From: Allochromatium vinosum DSM 180
GTDB lineage: Bacteria; Pseudomonadota; Gammaproteobacteria; Chromatiales; Chromatiaceae
Length of the DNA stretch: 64,000 nt
Direction: 5' to 3'
NCBI RefSeq assembly: GCF_000025485.1
Contig: NC_013851.1
Location: 2,585,501 to 2,649,500, forward strand
The notes under the pieces were generated by a model. It did not search any database. It was not told where the DNA came from and worked only from the letters and a program-made list of their open reading frames with translations. Positions 30,101-38,178 of this stretch are shown in pieces. A program made the position numbers and the translations under genes. Position 1 is the first letter of the stretch. Each line of letters starts with the position of its first letter.

Positions 30101-30412
30101 ATGGAAACGCTCGTGATTGAAGTGGCAACAGACGCCGAACTGAATGCCAGAATTCTATGGGCCGCCGAGCGCGAAGAACCTCAACCACCGGGGTACTTCT
30201 TCGAGACCGAGGAAGACCTGCTCAACGCCCTCACAGCCAACCGCTTCGCCATTCTCAAAGCACTGGCGGGTGCCGGACCTATCGGTGTGCGCGAGCTGGC
30301 TCGCCGCGTCGGACGCGATGTGCGTGCGGTTCACGCCGACGCGCAACGACTGTCTGGAATCGGACTGATCGAGAAGAGCGCCGATGGCGCCTTGCGCCGC
30401 CTGCTGCGTTGA
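30101..30412 (+). CDS. HTH-domain transcriptional regulator, antitoxin-like
   Basis: 103 residues from the ATG at 30101, which has GGAGAG 6 bp upstream; an in-frame ATG at 30074 is possible. The N-terminal third (VIEVATDAELNARIL) is acidic, and residues 45-100 form a winged-helix/MarR-like HTH (LTANRFAILKALAGAGPIGVRELARRVGRDVRAVHADAQRL ending with SGIGLIEKS). Similar small regulators serve as antitoxins of DUF6516/TumE-type toxins, but no toxin gene is visible on either side: nrdG is upstream and a convergent Cys-rich gene downstream. Either an orphan antitoxin-like regulator or a regulator of unknown target. Confidence 0.7.
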   Translation: METLVIEVATDAELNARILWAAEREEPQPPGYFFETEEDLLNALTANRFAILKALAGAGPIGVRELARRVGRDVRAVHADAQRLSGIGLIEKSADGALRRLLR

Positions 30413-30476
30413 CTCCAGCAATGTTTCAGGCAGATCGAGTTCTACAATCACCTCGCCTGCCCCGTCACGTGCTGTT

Positions 30477-30758
30477 TCACAGCGTTTGTTTGATTTGATC
30501 ATCCGCATTTTCAAAAAACTTTTTTTCTTGAAATGTGATTTCTTTGTACACTCGTCTTGGATTTCCGCAGAGTCCACAACGCGGCCTACCACAGTTCAAT
30601 GAATTCTTTTTGTGATAAAAGTGTGGCGAAACTTTAGGCTCAACTTGATCAATCGCATTGATCAGATATAACTTTTTAAGACCGATCTGTCGTTTGATAT
30701 GACGCTGTTTTTGCAACAAGCGTTTGGATCGAATTAAGCGATATTCAGTGTTGCTCAT
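30477..30758 (-). CDS. Small basic protein with CxxC-type zinc ribbon
   Basis: 93 residues from the ATG at 30758; an upstream in-frame start at 30800 would give 107. Very basic N-terminal half (RLIRSKRLLQKQRHIKRQIGLKK) followed by a cysteine knot CGRPRCGLCGNPRR and then ITFQEKKF. Short proteins with a C-x2-CGNPRR-type motif followed by a T-x-Q-E segment occur in many bacteria without a known function; nucleic-acid binding is a fair guess. Base composition is AT-rich compared with the surrounding core genes. Convergent with the HTH gene. Confidence 0.65.
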   Translation of the reverse strand: MSNTEYRLIRSKRLLQKQRHIKRQIGLKKLYLINAIDQVEPKVSPHFYHKKNSLNCGRPRCGLCGNPRRVYKEITFQEKKFFENADDQIKQTL

Positions 30759-30796
30759 CCGTTTGTTCAAAATAAATACATCTAATTCTGAGATAA

Positions 30797-31264
30797 TCAA
30801 GCGCTGTTGATCGCTTCGCAGAGAGACCGCAACGCATTCAAGGAGTCGGGATCGCTTAGGCGATGATCGGACCCTGTGGTGATCAGCCGCGAGGCCGGTA
30901 GGCCGCTGTGTGCCAGCAGTTGTTCCGAGTCTGAATAAGCCACAACGTCATCTTGCGGTGAATGCAGAATCCAGGTCTCCGGTTTGACGCGATCCGTCCA
31001 GCCATGATCACGCCAGGCCGAGCACAGCAGCACCAGGGGTGTGTCTTGGGACCGGAGGTGCATGGCCACGGCACCACCGCGCGCGGAGCCGACGATGACA
31101 TCGGGAGCGTGCTGATCGTAAGTGGCTTGGGCGACGTTGACGGCCAACTGAAAATCATTGTCATCCAGAGCTGGATTGAGTACCTCATGTCCCTGAGCCT
31201 GTAGAAACGAAGGTTTCATGCCACCTGGGACTGAGTGCCAGCCGTGTAAAAATAGTATTTTCAT
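30797..31264 (-). CDS. Alpha/beta hydrolase (RBBP9/YdeN-like)
   Basis: 155-residue single-domain hydrolase from the ATG at 31264; upstream in-frame sequence is a shadow of the neighbouring gene. MKILFLHGWHSVPGGMK opens the fold; the nucleophile is Ser in VIVGSARGGAVAMHL, the acid is in HSPQDDVVAYSD and the histidine in TTGSDHRLSD. The family is related to small serine hydrolases such as RBBP9 and YdeN; substrates are generally unknown. It lies 25 bp after the phosphatase/ADP-ribosylglycohydrolase fusion, likely in one transcript. Confidence 0.85.
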   Translation of the reverse strand: MKILFLHGWHSVPGGMKPSFLQAQGHEVLNPALDDNDFQLAVNVAQATYDQHAPDVIVGSARGGAVAMHLRSQDTPLVLLCSAWRDHGWTDRVKPETWILHSPQDDVVAYSDSEQLLAHSGLPASRLITTGSDHRLSDPDSLNALRSLCEAINSA

Positions 31265-31289
31265 CGATGGATTCGCCTGCCTTTGCGTC

Positions 31290-32894
31290 TCAAGACAGCG
31301 CGCTGAGCGGCGCATCGGTGCCGGCCACAGGTTCAGCGCGATAGCCCTGTTCGGCCAGCGCCCCGATGAGATCCAGAGCTTCATCGAGCACGTCGAGCCG
31401 GCGCACCCAGGACATGGGCAACGCGGCCAGTCCGGCCCATGCGCCCCAGATCTGTCCAGCGATGGAAGCGGTGGAATCGCTGTCCCCGTCATGATTGGCG
31501 GCGTGCCGCACGGCCTCGGTGAAGCTGCCGGCGCGCTGGACGGCATAGAGAGCGATGGCCAATGCCTCTTCGCCGACCCAGCCGTGGCCGAGTTGGGCGA
31601 TGGCGCTCGGCGGGGATTGGTCGGTTCCGGCCAACTGTTCCGCCCGTTCGATACAGTCAAGCAGATCGGCCTGAATCCCGCGTGCGTGCAGGGTTTGGAC
31701 TGTGACCGTCTTGGCGCGGTTCAGAGCCTCGGTAAACGTGGCACCGGCGTGCAGTTCGCCGATCAACACGGCCAGCAGGCCGCCGCCGGCCCAGCCGTCG
31801 GGATGTCCGTGGGTCAGGGCACCGGCGCGGGCGGCCTGCTCGAAGCGATGTCGCGGATCAGCCGGTTCAATCCAGCCGAGCGGAGCCACGCGCATCACGG
31901 CGCCGCAGCCTTTGGAGTCATTGATCGGCTGTTCAGGCGTCCCCGGTCGGCCTGACTGCAAGGCGCTCAGGCAGGTGTTGCCGGGGGCACGCCGCTGCCG
32001 CAGAGCCGGACGTGTGGCGAGGAGGCCGCGACAGTGGGCGCTCGCCGGTCCCCCGTCTTGGGTGTCGAGCCAGTCGGCATAGGCGTGGCTCAGGCTGTCG
32101 ATCAGCGAGCCGGCATCCGCGACACGTCCGGCCCGTACCATCCCTTCCAGCGTGAACAGGGTCATCTGGGTGTCGTCGCTGACCTGGAGTTGGTCGTCGG
32201 TGAACAGCAGTTCGCACAGTCCCGCCGGGCCGAACTGTTGGCGAATCTGCTCCAGGCGGTGAAACTCGATCGGATAACCGAAGGCGTCACCCAGCGCGCC
32301 GCCCAGCACACAGCCGAGCGCGCGGTCGAGAAAGGCGTCGTTCCAGTACAGCGGGCGGAGAGCGCGGACATAGGCTTCCTGGTCGGCGGTCTCGACGGAA
32401 CCGGGACGCACCGCGCGCACGGCGGCCAGGGCGAGTGGCGGCTCGAATCCGAGCTCGACCAGCAATCGAGCGGCGACGGTGCCGCTGCGACCCAGACCGC
32501 CGAGGCAATGGATCAGCACGTTCTCGCCGGAACGCAGGCGTTGGCGCAGTCGGGTGCCATAGAGCACCCAGCGGCGCTCGAAGCCGGGGCCGGGCGGCTG
32601 CACATCGCGGATCGGTAGGTGATACCAGTCCAGCCCCAGCGCTTCGACCGTCTCGCCAAGTTCGGGGACGCCGAAACGGGCGAGTTCGGGCGTTTCCATC
32701 AGGGTGACGACGGCGGCTGCACCCCAGTCGCGAATGACCTGGAGATCCGTCTCCAGATCGCGTCGCCAATCGCCGGTCCGGGCGCCGATCTGGTGTTTGC
32801 CGGGGCACAGGCTCAAGCCGATCCGACCGCCGCCGGGAGTCCGGACGCTGTCGATGCGCAGGGGATGAGTGTGACTGGTTCGAATGGACATCAT
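31290..32894 (-). CDS. Fusion of dual-specificity phosphatase and ADP-ribosylglycohydrolase
   Basis: 534 residues from the ATG at 32894 (adjacent ATG at 32891; a TTG at 32906 is less likely). Residues 1-185 are a cyclin-dependent-kinase-inhibitor-3/DSP-like phosphatase: general-acid region DWYHLPIRDVQPPG and the P-loop HCLGGLGRSG with Cys130 and Arg136. Residues about 190-534 are an ADP-ribosylglycohydrolase (DraG/ARH): LGCVLGGALGDAFGYPIEF, metal-binding SDDTQMTLFT at 239-248 and the C-terminal metal motif HDGDSDSTASIAGQIWGA. The two activities on one chain suggest removal of phosphate and ADP-ribose from a common target, such as ADP-ribose-1''-phosphate or a modified protein; this is inference. 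Confidence 0.9.
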   Translation of the reverse strand: MMSIRTSHTHPLRIDSVRTPGGGRIGLSLCPGKHQIGARTGDWRRDLETDLQVIRDWGAAAVVTLMETPELARFGVPELGETVEALGLDWYHLPIRDVQPPGPGFERRWVLYGTRLRQRLRSGENVLIHCLGGLGRSGTVAARLLVELGFEPPLALAAVRAVRPGSVETADQEAYVRALRPLYWNDAFLDRALGCVLGGALGDAFGYPIEFHRLEQIRQQFGPAGLCELLFTDDQLQVSDDTQMTLFTLEGMVRAGRVADAGSLIDSLSHAYADWLDTQDGGPASAHCRGLLATRPALRQRRAPGNTCLSALQSGRPGTPEQPINDSKGCGAVMRVAPLGWIEPADPRHRFEQAARAGALTHGHPDGWAGGGLLAVLIGELHAGATFTEALNRAKTVTVQTLHARGIQADLLDCIERAEQLAGTDQSPPSAIAQLGHGWVGEEALAIALYAVQRAGSFTEAVRHAANHDGDSDSTASIAGQIWGAWAGLAALPMSWVRRLDVLDEALDLIGALAEQGYRAEPVAGTDAPLSALS

Positions 32895-32909
32895 AGCTAC
32901 CCGCAATCG

Positions 32910-33809
32910 CTAGTCAGACCATGAGCGACGAACGGGTTTTTGTACCTGCCAAATCATCGTTGGTCCACATCGCATTCCGGCGTATCCAACGCATCTGAAA
33001 TGACGGCCACGATCATCTTCAAACGACTGATGAAAATTAATAAACTCTTCCGGCGTTTTCAGATTCGATCGACAAGAGCGTATACGACACAGCTCTTTGT
33101 GACCGCGATCATGACGTCGTTCAGGTTCATTAGAGCCATCCGTCACAACCAATCCGCCATTAATCATTTTATTACAGACGCGGTTGATGTTGCTCGTCGC
33201 CAGCCATAGATTTCCGCTTCCTCCTTCGCCCATGCCATCACAACGATAGAAAAAAACGCCCAATTGCTCTCCACGGATTTCCTTATAAAGCGCTAAAAAT
33301 CCATAGCCACGTCTTTTGTGAATTCTGATTTCACGTCCAGTTTCGAGGTGCCTGTAAGTCTCAGTGAGAATGCATGGCGTAATGTCACGATCGTCCTTAT
33401 TCCAAACCGGCGGACCTTTAATCATTTTAGAGATGAGTTCATAGCGGCTATCCTCTTCTAAAACCGGAGCCTGTTGGTCCGCCGCCACATCAAAACCAAA
33501 ATAGCGCGTATCCTGATGGCCAGGTGAAAAATATCCGCGATCTACAAACCAAAAATCCGTAACATAGGGGGAAAAAATTTCGATTGGCGCAATTAAATCT
33601 CTACCACTGCACGGATAGAACAAGGCGGAATCTTTGATTTGCTCTAATTTTTTTCGACTTAAAACCAAACAATCTTGAACTTTTTTAATTTCTTCTTGAA
33701 TATTAACCTTAAATCTTATTTCGGTTTCCGTATCATCCTCATCTAAAAAACGCTTCAATCTATCAGCTTTATTCACCCCAACCAAAGAACTCTTCAATCT
33801 TCTCTTCAT
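32910..33809 (-). CDS. Hypothetical protein, AT-rich island
   Basis: Not recognised. 299 residues. The N-terminal 70 residues are charged and helical (KADRLKRFLDEDDTETEIRF). Then comes a motif-like block, ALFYPCSGRDL followed by APIEIFSPYVTDFWFVDRGYF, with a repeat of aromatic residues. Further on are RRGYGFLALYKEIRGEQLGVFFYRCDGMGEGGSGNLWL and a Cys/His-containing C terminus (FRCVGYAGMRCGPTMIWQVQKP). Eight cysteines in all. The even spacing of Gly and aromatic residues suggests a folded enzyme-like domain. Its codon use and base composition are AT-rich, unlike the fusion gene 15 bp downstream, which points to separate origins. Confidence 0.7.
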   Translation of the reverse strand: MKRRLKSSLVGVNKADRLKRFLDEDDTETEIRFKVNIQEEIKKVQDCLVLSRKKLEQIKDSALFYPCSGRDLIAPIEIFSPYVTDFWFVDRGYFSPGHQDTRYFGFDVAADQQAPVLEEDSRYELISKMIKGPPVWNKDDRDITPCILTETYRHLETGREIRIHKRRGYGFLALYKEIRGEQLGVFFYRCDGMGEGGSGNLWLATSNINRVCNKMINGGLVVTDGSNEPERRHDRGHKELCRIRSCRSNLKTPEEFINFHQSFEDDRGRHFRCVGYAGMRCGPTMIWQVQKPVRRSWSD

Positions 33810-34473
33810 GATTTCATCCTATTTCGATTTCACTACAATTATCGTAATTCACCGTCATTTTTAATCATACGCATAAAGCGCAATTCGATATCGAACACTA
33901 ACTGATTTAGACGCATAGTCAATTAGTGCATTCTTTAAACCAAATATGAACAATAATTTTTTGGCGGATGGTTTAAGCATAAACTGGCTCAACACTTCAA
34001 CACTGAATGGCGTTTACAACAGCCATTAGCGACCTTCTGGTTTTTAAACCAGATTTTGCATATAAATACATTTTTGGAAAATTTGCCAAGGCAGAGATTT
34101 TTGCTCAAAAAATTAGCCGAAAAATTATAGCGCACCCGGCCTAAAGCTGGGGTAAAATTAAACACTTTGACAGCGCTTTTGTCAAGTGGCAAACTCTTTA
34201 CCTGCTGACCGCAATCAGCAAAATTAAACTATACGTGAATTACCGGTGATTGTTTTTAGACATAAAAAACCAAAAACAAATCGAATTAATTTTATGCAAA
34301 AAACAGCAAATCAATACAAATTTAATCAATAAAAATCTCTATATTTCACAACAAAAATCACTGTGACATACTGTTAGGCTGACGAGAATCGTCGGCCAGT
34401 TGTACTCGACAAGCGTGAGGGCGCGTTCGACACAGCGGTGGATGATGCAGTGACTTCGACAGGAGACTTAGTT
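33810..34473. other. AT-rich intergenic region
   Basis: 664 bp, the most AT-rich stretch of the window. A 67-codon frame on the minus strand (33989-34192) has no ribosome-binding site or recognisable features and I do not call it. There is an inverted repeat TTGACA-N7-TGTCAA at 34167-34185 and a promoter-like TTCACA-16-CATACT at 34345-34372 in front of the YbjN-like pair. Possibly the remnant or junction of a transferred element. Confidence 0.5.
34345..34372 (+). promoter_or_regulatory. Candidate promoter for the YbjN-like pair
   Basis: TTCACA and CATACT with a 16-bp spacer, about 100 bp before the first YbjN-like start. Weak evidence by itself; supported only by its position. Confidence 0.35.
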
Positions 34474-34959
34474 ATGCGATTGGCTAACACAGTTCAGGAC
34501 TGGCTCGACGAAAATGGCTGGGAAGATGTGATTGAGCGCGACGAGGTTGCCCAAACCTCACAGTGCCACATGTTTTATAGGATTCATAATCAGCGCTGTG
34601 AACTCTTCATCGAAACCGACGAACCGAAAGACTGGATCACCCTCTATTTCTATCTGCCGTTTAATGCGCGCGCTGATAAACGCACGGATGTGATCTGTCT
34701 GTGCAATCGCCTCAATGCCACACGGTCCAGATTCGGATCGTTGCAGGTCTTGCCGAGCGGTCGGATCCGCTTCCGTCATACGCTGGATGTCGAAGGGGCC
34801 GAACTCTCGACCATCGTGATCCAACGAATGCTTGAATCCGCTGCACACCTCGTCGAGATTTTTATGAGCGATCTGGCGGCTGTCGCACTCACCAGCCTGA
34901 CCGCTCAAGCGGTATTCGAACGGCTCGATCAGGTTGAAGAAACCGGGGCAACCAGCTGA
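34474..34959 (+). CDS. YbjN-like domain protein, first copy
   Basis: 161 residues from the ATG at 34474 with AGGAGA 7 bp upstream. The layout of an N-terminal helix (ANTVQDWLDENGWED), a four-stranded sheet (HMFYRIHNQRCELFIETDE, DWITLYFYLPFN) and a long C-terminal amphipathic helix matches the YbjN/type III chaperone-like fold. YbjN proteins are described as sensory or stress modulators, but no biochemical role is known. The gene is followed 82 bp later by a clear paralogue, so this is a tandem duplication. Confidence 0.75.
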   Translation: MRLANTVQDWLDENGWEDVIERDEVAQTSQCHMFYRIHNQRCELFIETDEPKDWITLYFYLPFNARADKRTDVICLCNRLNATRSRFGSLQVLPSGRIRFRHTLDVEGAELSTIVIQRMLESAAHLVEIFMSDLAAVALTSLTAQAVFERLDQVEETGATS

Positions 34960-35041
34960 CGATCTGATACCGGACGGAGCGCTGGGTGAATCCGTCGTGG
35001 CCGTGAACCTGAATCAACGTCTTATTTTGATGGAGAGACCA

Positions 35042-35572
35042 ATGAGACTGGCCGATACCATTGAGCAGTGGCAGATTGAACAGGATTGGCAGGGAGAGCT
35101 GGAGCGCGATGAAGCGCAGCAAACTGCAACCCTGGAGGCTGGCTACCGGATCAAGGAACAGTCGTTCAAGTTATACCTGGAAACCGATGAGGAAAACGAC
35201 TGGCTGGCCGTTTACCTCTATGCGCCGTTCAACGCCCTTGAACATAAGCAGATTGAGTGTGCGTTGCTGTGCAACAGCATTGATGCGCGGCGATCAGCTG
35301 GGTCGATCCATGTACTACCCGATGGTCGTATTCGCTATCGCCAGACGATTGATGTCGAAGGTATGACGGTATCGGGAGTCATGATTAGCAACCTGATTCA
35401 AGATGCTGGAGATTGTTTCTTCGCCTGGCTTGAGGAAATTGCCGCCGTCGCCCTGACCGAGGCCACAGCCGAAGAGGTTCTGGCGCAACTCGATCAAGAA
35501 GCGACCGAAGATGAATCCGAGCAGACCGAAGCAGTACCGGAAGAGGCCCCCGAGGACGCGCGTCTGCATTGA
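35042..35572 (+). CDS. YbjN-like domain protein, second copy
   Basis: 176 residues from the ATG at 35042 with GGAGAG 6 bp upstream. It aligns end to end with the upstream copy: RLADTIEQWQIEQDW versus RLANTVQDWLDENGW, LETDEENDWLAVYLYAPFNA versus IETDEPKDWITLYFYLPFNA, and LPDGRIRYRQTIDVEG versus LPSGRIRFRHTLDVEG. The two have diverged strongly, so the duplication is old or they were acquired together. An acidic C-terminal tail of about 25 residues (EDESEQTEAVPEEAPEDA) is unique to this copy. Confidence 0.75.
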   Translation: MRLADTIEQWQIEQDWQGELERDEAQQTATLEAGYRIKEQSFKLYLETDEENDWLAVYLYAPFNALEHKQIECALLCNSIDARRSAGSIHVLPDGRIRYRQTIDVEGMTVSGVMISNLIQDAGDCFFAWLEEIAAVALTEATAEEVLAQLDQEATEDESEQTEAVPEEAPEDARLH

Positions 35573-35616
35573 TTCAGCTCGTTGACTGAGCATCTGGTCT
35601 TCAGGAGGAGCGTTTC

Positions 35617-36066
35617 TTGAAGAAAATCTTGTATGTCGACATGGACAATGTCCTGGTCGATTTTCAGTCAGGCATTGCCCGGTTGACGGACGCGGTCATA
35701 CACGACTATTCCGGAAGACTGGACGAAGTCCCAGGGATCTTTGCCTTGATGTCGCCCATGCCGGGCGCGCTTGCAGCCTTCAATGAACTGGCAGCGCTGT
35801 TTGACACCTACATCTTGTCAACAGCGCCCTGGGAAAACCCATCCGCCTGGACCGATAAGCTGTTATGGGTGAAACAGCATCTCGGAACGACCGCTTACAA
35901 GCGGTTGATTCTGACGCATCACAAGCATCTCAATGACGGGCACTTCCTGATCGATGATCGAACAAAAAATGGGGTCGATCGCTTTGCCGGAGAACATATT
36001 CACTTCGGAACAGAACGGTTTCCGGATTGGAATGCTGTGTTAGACTACTTGCGAAAAATCAAATAG
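35617..36066 (+). CDS. HAD-family 5'-nucleotidase / deoxyribonucleotidase-like protein
   Basis: 149 residues from a TTG at 35617 with AGGAGG about 8 bp upstream. HAD motif I is YVDMDNVLVDF with the two catalytic aspartates (DMDNV); motif II is ILSTAPWENPSAW, and the metal motif is FLIDDRTKNGVDRFAG. This pattern (D-M-D-N-V, T-A-P, I-D-D-R) is that of the NT5C/5'(3')-deoxyribonucleotidase branch. It would hydrolyse nucleoside monophosphates. Such genes are frequent in phage and mobile regions. It is preceded by the YbjN pair and followed by a phage-like small protein. Confidence 0.85.
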   Translation: MKKILYVDMDNVLVDFQSGIARLTDAVIHDYSGRLDEVPGIFALMSPMPGALAAFNELAALFDTYILSTAPWENPSAWTDKLLWVKQHLGTTAYKRLILTHHKHLNDGHFLIDDRTKNGVDRFAGEHIHFGTERFPDWNAVLDYLRKIK

Positions 36067-36444
36067 ATTTTAAAAAAAATCAATTGCTTGTATTGGATGC
36101 TGGTTGCTCTACATGAGCACCGGCACGTCCGCATTGAGACCCGCTTTCGAAGAGATTAAGACCAAAAGAAAATAAGATGAAAAAGTCAACTGTCAATTTT
36201 ATTTCTTGGTTTCTGGCAATCTTTGCTTTGATTGTTTGGATTATTATTGCAGAAGCCGAAGGCGTTCGGGCGGATCGAATTCAATCTGAAGCCGTTGAGC
36301 TCGGTTATGCTTTTTATAATCAATCTGGAGAATTTTTTTGGTTAAAGGGAAATTAAGGCGAGTCTATCCCGAGATACTTAATTTTTCTTCCTCTGGGTCC
36401 ACTATATTCAGTGGTTCAATGATTGTAGTCCACTTCAATGATGG
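36067..36444. other. Intergenic region before the DUF262 pair
   Basis: 378 bp, AT-rich. It holds the 59-residue reading frame described separately. The last 90 bp before the DUF262 start contain a short repeat of TCAATGAT (36416-36423 and 36435-36442) but no obvious promoter. Confidence 0.45.
36177..36356 (+). CDS. Small phage-like membrane protein (59 residues)
   Basis: An ATG at 36177 opens MKKSTVNFISWFLAIFALIV, a single hydrophobic segment (residues 8-24: FISWFLAIFALIVWIII), and the chain ends with a G-Y-A-F-Y ... G-E-F-F-W-L-K-G-N motif. Tails of the form A-x-G-x-A-x-Y ... G-E-F-x-W-K are common on small phage and mobile-element proteins. No strong ribosome-binding site is visible, which lowers confidence. 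Sits between the nucleotidase and the DUF262 pair. Confidence 0.55.
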   Translation: MKKSTVNFISWFLAIFALIVWIIIAEAEGVRADRIQSEAVELGYAFYNQSGEFFWLKGN

Positions 36445-38163
36445 ATGACGCACATGTGCATACTCGAATTAAAGCTTGTTGGCGATATCGCCGGACAATT
36501 CCGCGTCGCAAGATACCAGCGAGGGTACCGCTGGAGCTCGCTTGAAGTAAATCAATTGCTCAACGACATCTGGAATAGCAATGGCGCCCCCTACAGTCTC
36601 CAACCGGTTGTCGTGAAGCGCGAACCCGAACGCAAAGATGCATGGGAACTCGTGGACGGCCAGCAGCGTTTAACGACACTGTACTTGGTCTTTTTCTACA
36701 TGCACCGCGAAAACCTCAAAAACGTCCCACCGCCTTACTCCATTACCTATGACACCAGGTCGCAGGTCGAGAATTATCTCAGAACACTAGATCATGAGCG
36801 GCGTGAGGACAACATCGATTTTTTTCACTTGCATGTAGCCTACACATGCATCCAGGCATGGTTTGAAAAGAATGGGCCGACACCGATCCAACGTCAAAAC
36901 ATAGCTGATGAGGTCTTTCGCTATCTCGTCCAAAGTGTGCGGGTCATCTGGTACGAAGCGCCGCAGGAGCTCGACGCCACGACTTTATTCACGCGGTTGA
37001 ATGTTGGCCGCATTCCCCTCACTGACGCCGAGCTCTTTAAAGCCCTGTTGCTCTCGAGTCGTCACAACGCCGGTGGCGTCGTGGACAGAACCCACGAAAT
37101 CGCGGCGCAGTGGGACACCATCGAACGCAGTCTCCAGCATCCCGATATCTGGGCGTTCATTGCCGACGAGGCCACTGTCAACACCCCAACGCGGATCACC
37201 CTGCTGCTCGATACCCTCGCCGGTGGGCCGCACGGCGCAGCACGCCCGCAATTCCATACGTTCGACGTTCTTCGCGCGCGGGTTGAAGCGAACGGATCAG
37301 AAGCGGTCTGGAACGAAGTCGTTGCACTTTATGAACTCATTCTCGGCTGGTACGAAAGCCGAGATCACTATCATAAAATCGGCTATCTGGTGGCGATCGG
37401 TCAGCGGTTCGGCGACCTCGTGTCACTGGCCGGCAATCAGAATAAACGCGAGTTTGACGCCATCCTTGACAGGCGAATCAGGGAAACCCTCAACCTCACA
37501 CCCACTGCCGTGGCGTCCCTTAGCTACGAGTCAGACAAAAAAAAGTGTACTCGGCTGCTCCTACTGATGAACGTCGAAACGGTGCGCCGGATACAGGGGT
37601 CGAGCGAACGGTATTCGTTCCGCCTCCACAGGGAACAAGCCTGGTCGCTTGAGCACATTCATGCGCAGCACGCAGATACCCTCACGATTAAGGAGCAGTG
37701 GCGGGAGTGGTTACAACTGCACCGTGAGGCGCTCGCTGACCTGACATCGATCGACCCGAATCTCCGGAACGCACTCCTTCAGCGCATCGACAACATTATT
37801 GGTAACGCTATCGATGGCCAAGTGTTCCAGGAACTCGTGCGAGACGTATCAGCGGCATTTACATTCGCCGACACGTCACCTCCAGCGGCAGGCCATACCG
37901 TGCACTCAATATCGAACCTTGCGCTTCTCGCCAATGGCCACAACAGCGTGCTCAGCAATTCGGCGTTTGAAGTCAAGCGGCGGCGTATCCTAGCGCTGGA
38001 TCGGCAAGGCGCTTACATTCCCATCTGTACGCGTCAAGTCTTCCTCAAGTACTACACCGACGCAGACGCGCAGCAATTCCATTTTTGGAGTACGAAGGAT
38101 CGCAACGCTTACCTGTCTGCGATCCTTTCGCCCGAGGGTGGTGTCGGTTCCTACCTAAAGTAA
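36445..38163 (+). CDS. DUF262 protein with C-terminal HNH-like (DUF1524) domain, likely defence nuclease
   Basis: 572 residues (an ATG at 36454 is an alternative start). N-terminal DUF262: QRGYRW at 25-30 and the nucleotide-hydrolysis motif DGQQR at 71-75. The C-terminal third has LEHIHAQ at about 402-408 and NLALLANGHNSVLSN at 491-505, the spacing of a DUF1524 HNH endonuclease, although the usual Pro after EHI is Ala here. This DUF262-HNH order is that of GmrSD, BrxU and SspE-type modification-dependent or phage-restricting nucleases. It is followed 15 bp later by a second DUF262 gene, which argues for a two-component system. The target is unknown. Confidence 0.85.
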   Translation: MTHMCILELKLVGDIAGQFRVARYQRGYRWSSLEVNQLLNDIWNSNGAPYSLQPVVVKREPERKDAWELVDGQQRLTTLYLVFFYMHRENLKNVPPPYSITYDTRSQVENYLRTLDHERREDNIDFFHLHVAYTCIQAWFEKNGPTPIQRQNIADEVFRYLVQSVRVIWYEAPQELDATTLFTRLNVGRIPLTDAELFKALLLSSRHNAGGVVDRTHEIAAQWDTIERSLQHPDIWAFIADEATVNTPTRITLLLDTLAGGPHGAARPQFHTFDVLRARVEANGSEAVWNEVVALYELILGWYESRDHYHKIGYLVAIGQRFGDLVSLAGNQNKREFDAILDRRIRETLNLTPTAVASLSYESDKKKCTRLLLLMNVETVRRIQGSSERYSFRLHREQAWSLEHIHAQHADTLTIKEQWREWLQLHREALADLTSIDPNLRNALLQRIDNIIGNAIDGQVFQELVRDVSAAFTFADTSPPAAGHTVHSISNLALLANGHNSVLSNSAFEVKRRRILALDRQGAYIPICTRQVFLKYYTDADAQQFHFWSTKDRNAYLSAILSPEGGVGSYLK

Positions 38164-38178
38164 AGAGCAGCCTCAGCG

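Noticed and set aside
33989-34192. 67-codon minus-strand frame in the AT-rich gap
   Set aside because: No ribosome-binding site, no recognisable features; likely chance.
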